Shown here: piece after piece, positions 6,299 through 7,091 of the stretch
How positions within the stretch are numbered: position 1 is the stretch's first letter
Layout of the letters: each line of letters begins with the position of its first letter
Source of the DNA: Acinetobacter sp.
Lineage (GTDB): Bacteria; Pseudomonadota; Gammaproteobacteria; Pseudomonadales; Moraxellaceae
NCBI GenBank assembly: GCA_030152675.1
Contig: JASLIY010000135.1
Location: 1 to 7,091, forward strand
Length of the DNA: 7,091 nucleotides
Direction of reading: 5' to 3'
Program-made: the position numbers and the translations under genes
Notes under the pieces: model-generated
Database searches by the model: none
The model's input: only the letters and a program-made list of their open reading frames with translations
Told to the model about the DNA's origin: nothing

Positions 6299-6757
6299 TT
6301 AGGCTTGGCCTTCAGCAGCAGCTTCTTGAACACGTTGCATATTGGCTTCGAACTCAGCATCAAAGTTAATTGGTGTGAGAAGCAATTGCGGGAAGCTACC
6401 TTTGGTCACAAGATCATTGACTGCTTCACGTAAAAATGGGAACAAAATGTTCGGTGCATAAGCGCCCAAGATGTACGGAAGACGGTCTTCTTCGATTCCG
6501 TCAACCAAGAAAATACCAGCTTGGGTGGCATCCACGATAAATGCAGTTTCGCCAGCGTTGTTGGCTTGAACCACCACTTTTAATGCCACTTCAAAATGAG
6601 TGTCATCAATTTTTTCAGCTGAAGAAGACAGGTTGATGTTGAGCTCAGGCTGCCATTCTTTGGTAAATACGCTTGCCCCAGGAACTTCAAAAGATAAGTC
6701 TTTGGTATAAATACGTTCTAACGCGAGTTGTGGTTGAGCTTGTTGTTCTTCACTCAT
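6299..6757 (-). CDS. secB: Protein-export chaperone SecB
   Basis: Tetrameric cytosolic chaperone that keeps precursor proteins unfolded and delivers them to SecA at the Sec translocon. The 152-residue length is typical. Family signatures include the N-terminal [17 protein letters not shown] (residues 13-29), the substrate-groove and sheet region [11 protein letters not shown] (55-65), GIFLVDGI, and the C-terminal block [41 protein letters not shown]. The tail ends Gln/Glu/Ala-rich without the zinc-binding region, which belongs to SecA rather than SecB. AAGGAA lies seven bases before the ATG at 6757. It is the second gene of a grxC-secB unit, only 32 bases after grxC, an arrangement shared with enterobacteria. 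Confidence 0.97.
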   Translation of the reverse strand: MSEEQQAQPQLALERIYTKDLSFEVPGASVFTKEWQPELNINLSSSAEKIDDTHFEVALKVVVQANNAGETAFIVDATQAGIFLVDGIEEDRLPYILGAYAPNILFPFLREAVNDLVTKGSFPQLLLTPINFDAEFEANMQRVQEAAAEGQA

Positions 6758-6789
6758 TGTCTATTTCCTTAATATGAAAAAAATAAAAA

Positions 6790-7044
6790 TTAAACTAATT
6801 GATCTAACTTGCCTTCACGATCGAGGGCATACAGTTGATCAAAACCGCCGATGAATTCATCACCAATAAAAATTTGTGGCACTGTGCGGTGATTGGTTTT
6901 TTGCATCAGTTCCATGCGAACTTCAGCCGCTTCAGTCGATAAATTGATTTCGGTATAAGCAATGCCTTTACGTTCCAACAACTGTTTAGCGCGAACACAG
7001 TAAGGGCATGAGTTTGTAGAATAAATTTTTACTTCGGTCGACAT
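6790..7044 (-). CDS. grxC: Glutaredoxin 3
   Basis: Small cytosolic glutathione-dependent thiol-disulfide oxidoreductase that reduces protein disulfides and mixed glutathione disulfides. The 84-residue product has the dithiol active site CPYC at residues 13-16 on the first strand-helix of a thioredoxin fold, the cis-proline loop TVPQIFI (Pro56) and the glutathione-binding GGFD at 66-69. The length matches E. coli Grx3. I start at the ATG at 7044 because GGAG lies six bases upstream; a TTG at 7056 would add four residues outside the fold. It leads the secB gene on the same strand, and in enterobacteria a rhodanese-like gene precedes it. Confidence 0.95.
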   Translation of the reverse strand: MSTEVKIYSTNSCPYCVRAKQLLERKGIAYTEINLSTEAAEVRMELMQKTNHRTVPQIFIGDEFIGGFDQLYALDREGKLDQLV

Positions 7045-7067
7045 GTATGACTCCAATATGTGTTGCT

Positions 7068-7091
7068 TTAAGCTTTTTTCGCTTTGATCAA
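7068..7091 (-). CDS. Possible C-terminal end of the gene upstream of grxC (partial)
   Basis: On the - strand the last bases of the window read as seven codons, LIKAKKA, followed by TAA (7068-7070), 23 bases before the grxC start. A basic Ala/Lys tail here fits the end of a rhodanese-like protein (yibN type), the usual neighbour of grxC-secB in gammaproteobacteria. Seven residues are far too few to prove this; the call rests on gene order. Confidence 0.3.
   Translation of the reverse strand: MIKAKKA

Noticed and set aside
6224..6433. 69-codon + strand frame crossing the terminator into secB
   Set aside because: It passes through a perfect terminator hairpin and is antisense to the conserved SecB C-terminus.

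Overview
This window looks like ordinary chromosome from a gammaproteobacterium of the Moraxellaceae, most likely an Acinetobacter. The evidence is the protein sequences themselves (CoaBC, SecB, glutaredoxin 3, a bestrophin-family channel), the order rhodanese tail?-grxC-secB seen in gammaproteobacteria, moderate GC, and dispersed palindromic repeats of the kind common in this group. No database search was possible, so the genus is an inference.

Layout from left to right. A PHP-domain phosphoesterase/exoribonuclease (rnm/yciV type, + strand) runs to 952 and faces a bestrophin-family channel gene on the - strand (1031-1942). A structured inverted repeat fills the 78 bases between their stops. 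Next come about 400 bases with no dependable gene (1943-2338). They hold a short phage Ash-like reading frame and, at the right edge, a plausible promoter for coaBC (2339-3640, GTG start), the two-domain enzyme for two steps of coenzyme A synthesis. From 3675 to 4494 lies a small accessory segment. Two almost identical 34-base hairpin repeats in the same orientation flank a lipoprotein gene on the - strand that is split by an in-frame TGA. The part downstream of the stop stays open for 109 codons, although it has no start of its own.

A compact alkylation-repair pair follows on the + strand: an AraC-HTH/O6-methylguanine methyltransferase fusion (4595-5479) whose end overlaps the start of alkB (5466-6179). 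A strong bidirectional terminator (6234-6265) separates it from the grxC-secB operon on the - strand. The last bases may be the C-terminal codons of the gene upstream of grxC.

Functionally the window mixes housekeeping (CoA synthesis, thiol redox, protein export), nucleotide/RNA turnover, an ion channel and alkylation repair. I see no novel multi-gene system. The items most worth a second look are the TGA-split lipoprotein gene, the repeat pair around it, the Ash-like element, and the Ada-type regulator/repair protein without the usual N-terminal sensor domain.
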